Source of the DNA: Holophagaceae bacterium
GTDB lineage: Bacteria; Acidobacteriota; Holophagae; Holophagales; Holophagaceae
Assembly (NCBI GenBank): GCA_009783055.1
Contig: WRHW01000001.1
Coordinates: 1-64,000, forward strand
Direction of reading: 5' to 3'
DNA length: 64,000 bases
The notes below the pieces were generated by a model. That model did not search any database, was not told the origin of the DNA, and worked only from the letters and a program-made list of their open reading frames with translations. The position numbers and the translations under genes were made by a program. Of the stretch, positions 63,239 through 64,000 are shown in pieces. How positions within the stretch are numbered: position 1 is the stretch's first letter; every line of letters starts with the position of its first letter.

Positions 63239-63583
63239 ATGAGGGAAAAAAAGGGAAGGCATGAAAAAGAAAGACTGTCGCCAATAGGTCACATAATCAG
63301 TAAAAATTCTGCCGAATTAATAAAATTGGAGCAACTAAAGAATGCTTGGTCATATTTTGTTGGGCATGGAAACAGCAAAATAACTTATCCAATTTCAATT
63401 AGGAATGGATTGTTGGTTATTGGGTGCCACAACATGTCTGTACTTGAAGATTTAAGAAAAAGTGCAATAAAAACATGGCCTGATCTATGTGACAGGATCA
63501 ATTCCATTCTCAAACTACATCTGGATAGCCTTGAAATAGTTCCATGTGATCCCGAGCCAGAGGTTACAAACCAAACAAACTGA
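63239..63583 (+). CDS. DUF721 / DciA-like protein
   Basis: A 114-residue protein with the DUF721 core: LEQLKNAWSYFVGHGNSKIT, then PISIRNGLLVIGCHNMSVLEDLR and INSILKLHLDSLEIV. DciA proteins load the replicative helicase DnaB in bacteria lacking DnaC. Length and pattern fit; the role is inferred from the family. Cotranscribed with ymdB. Confidence 0.75.
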   Translation: MREKKGRHEKERLSPIGHIISKNSAELIKLEQLKNAWSYFVGHGNSKITYPISIRNGLLVIGCHNMSVLEDLRKSAIKTWPDLCDRINSILKLHLDSLEIVPCDPEPEVTNQTN

Positions 63584-63654
63584 AAAATAGAGGTATACCC
63601 CGATTCCCTTGTAGCAGTATTGGAATATTACAGAAGAGCAAATTCAATAAATAG

Positions 63655-63682
63655 TAGACACAGCGATTAATAATAATATAAA
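63655..63682 (+). promoter_or_regulatory. promoter of tRNA-Pro
   Basis: TAGACA, a 16-nt spacer and TATAAA, ending 11 nt before the tRNA. Confidence 0.5.
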
Positions 63683-63691
63683 ATCAAGCAC

Positions 63692-64000
<309 letters not shown>

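Overview
The window reads as a moderately AT-rich chromosomal segment of a Gram-negative, probably anaerobic bacterium that senses H2 and traffics sulfur. Three S46 dipeptidyl-peptidases, an S55 (SpoIVB-type) peptidase, FIST/GGDEF and HD-GYP proteins, and a HydS-type [FeFe]-hydrogenase sensor suggest Acidobacteriota (Holophagae-like) or a gut-type relative. No rRNA or ribosomal protein gene is present to settle this, so the placement is inference. Two tRNA genes (Ser-CGA, Pro-CGG) are complete.

Layout. 0-10 kb: small DUF4160/DUF2442/antitoxin-like genes, adenosine deaminase, a tautomerase-like/winged-helix protein, S46 peptidase A, a 1376-aa type IIG restriction-modification enzyme and a DinJ-type/PIN toxin-antitoxin pair. 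10-19 kb: a minus-strand signalling operon (HD-GYP response regulator, HydS-hydrogenase hybrid kinase, Cache hybrid kinase). The last two genes share an apparently identical 1812-nt kinase/receiver/HPt module. 19-34 kb: lipoprotein amidohydrolase, metallophosphoesterase, two diguanylate cyclases, tRNA-Ser, a second DinJ/PIN pair, flavodoxin-type reductase, DinB, plsY-gpsA and putP. 34-46 kb: a defence-rich stretch with a DUF433/DUF5615 pair, a Dam-type methylase + MutH/Sau3AI-like nuclease + frameshifted methylase, rmuC, a second type IIG-like enzyme and a frameshifted beta-class methylase, with S46 peptidases B and C around the last. Fragments resembling kbl and tdh bracket the Dam/MutH cassette, suggesting that it replaced a threonine-degradation locus. 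47-53 kb: a decayed DinJ/PIN locus, a 2Fe-2S ferredoxin, and a DsrC-DsrM-like-DsrK-like-cysteine desulfurase operon. 53-54 kb: an intact IS630-type element with terminal inverted repeats and TA duplication. 54-62 kb: a minus-strand run of six genes (S55 peptidase, propeller/Ig protein, Smr-like, PfkB kinase, LysM, TPR). 62-64 kb: ymdB-type phosphodiesterase, DUF721/DciA-like protein, tRNA-Pro.

Across the window are dispersed non-coding repeats: five full copies of a 36-nt palindrome (two inside a conserved 100-nt composite unit), a TTTTGAAAC...GGAGTTGG family, and CAGTTATCAGTTTTCAG-type short repeats. Together with the decayed TA locus, the kbl/tdh fragments, the frameshifted methylases and the IS, they show a chromosome with active turnover between housekeeping blocks.
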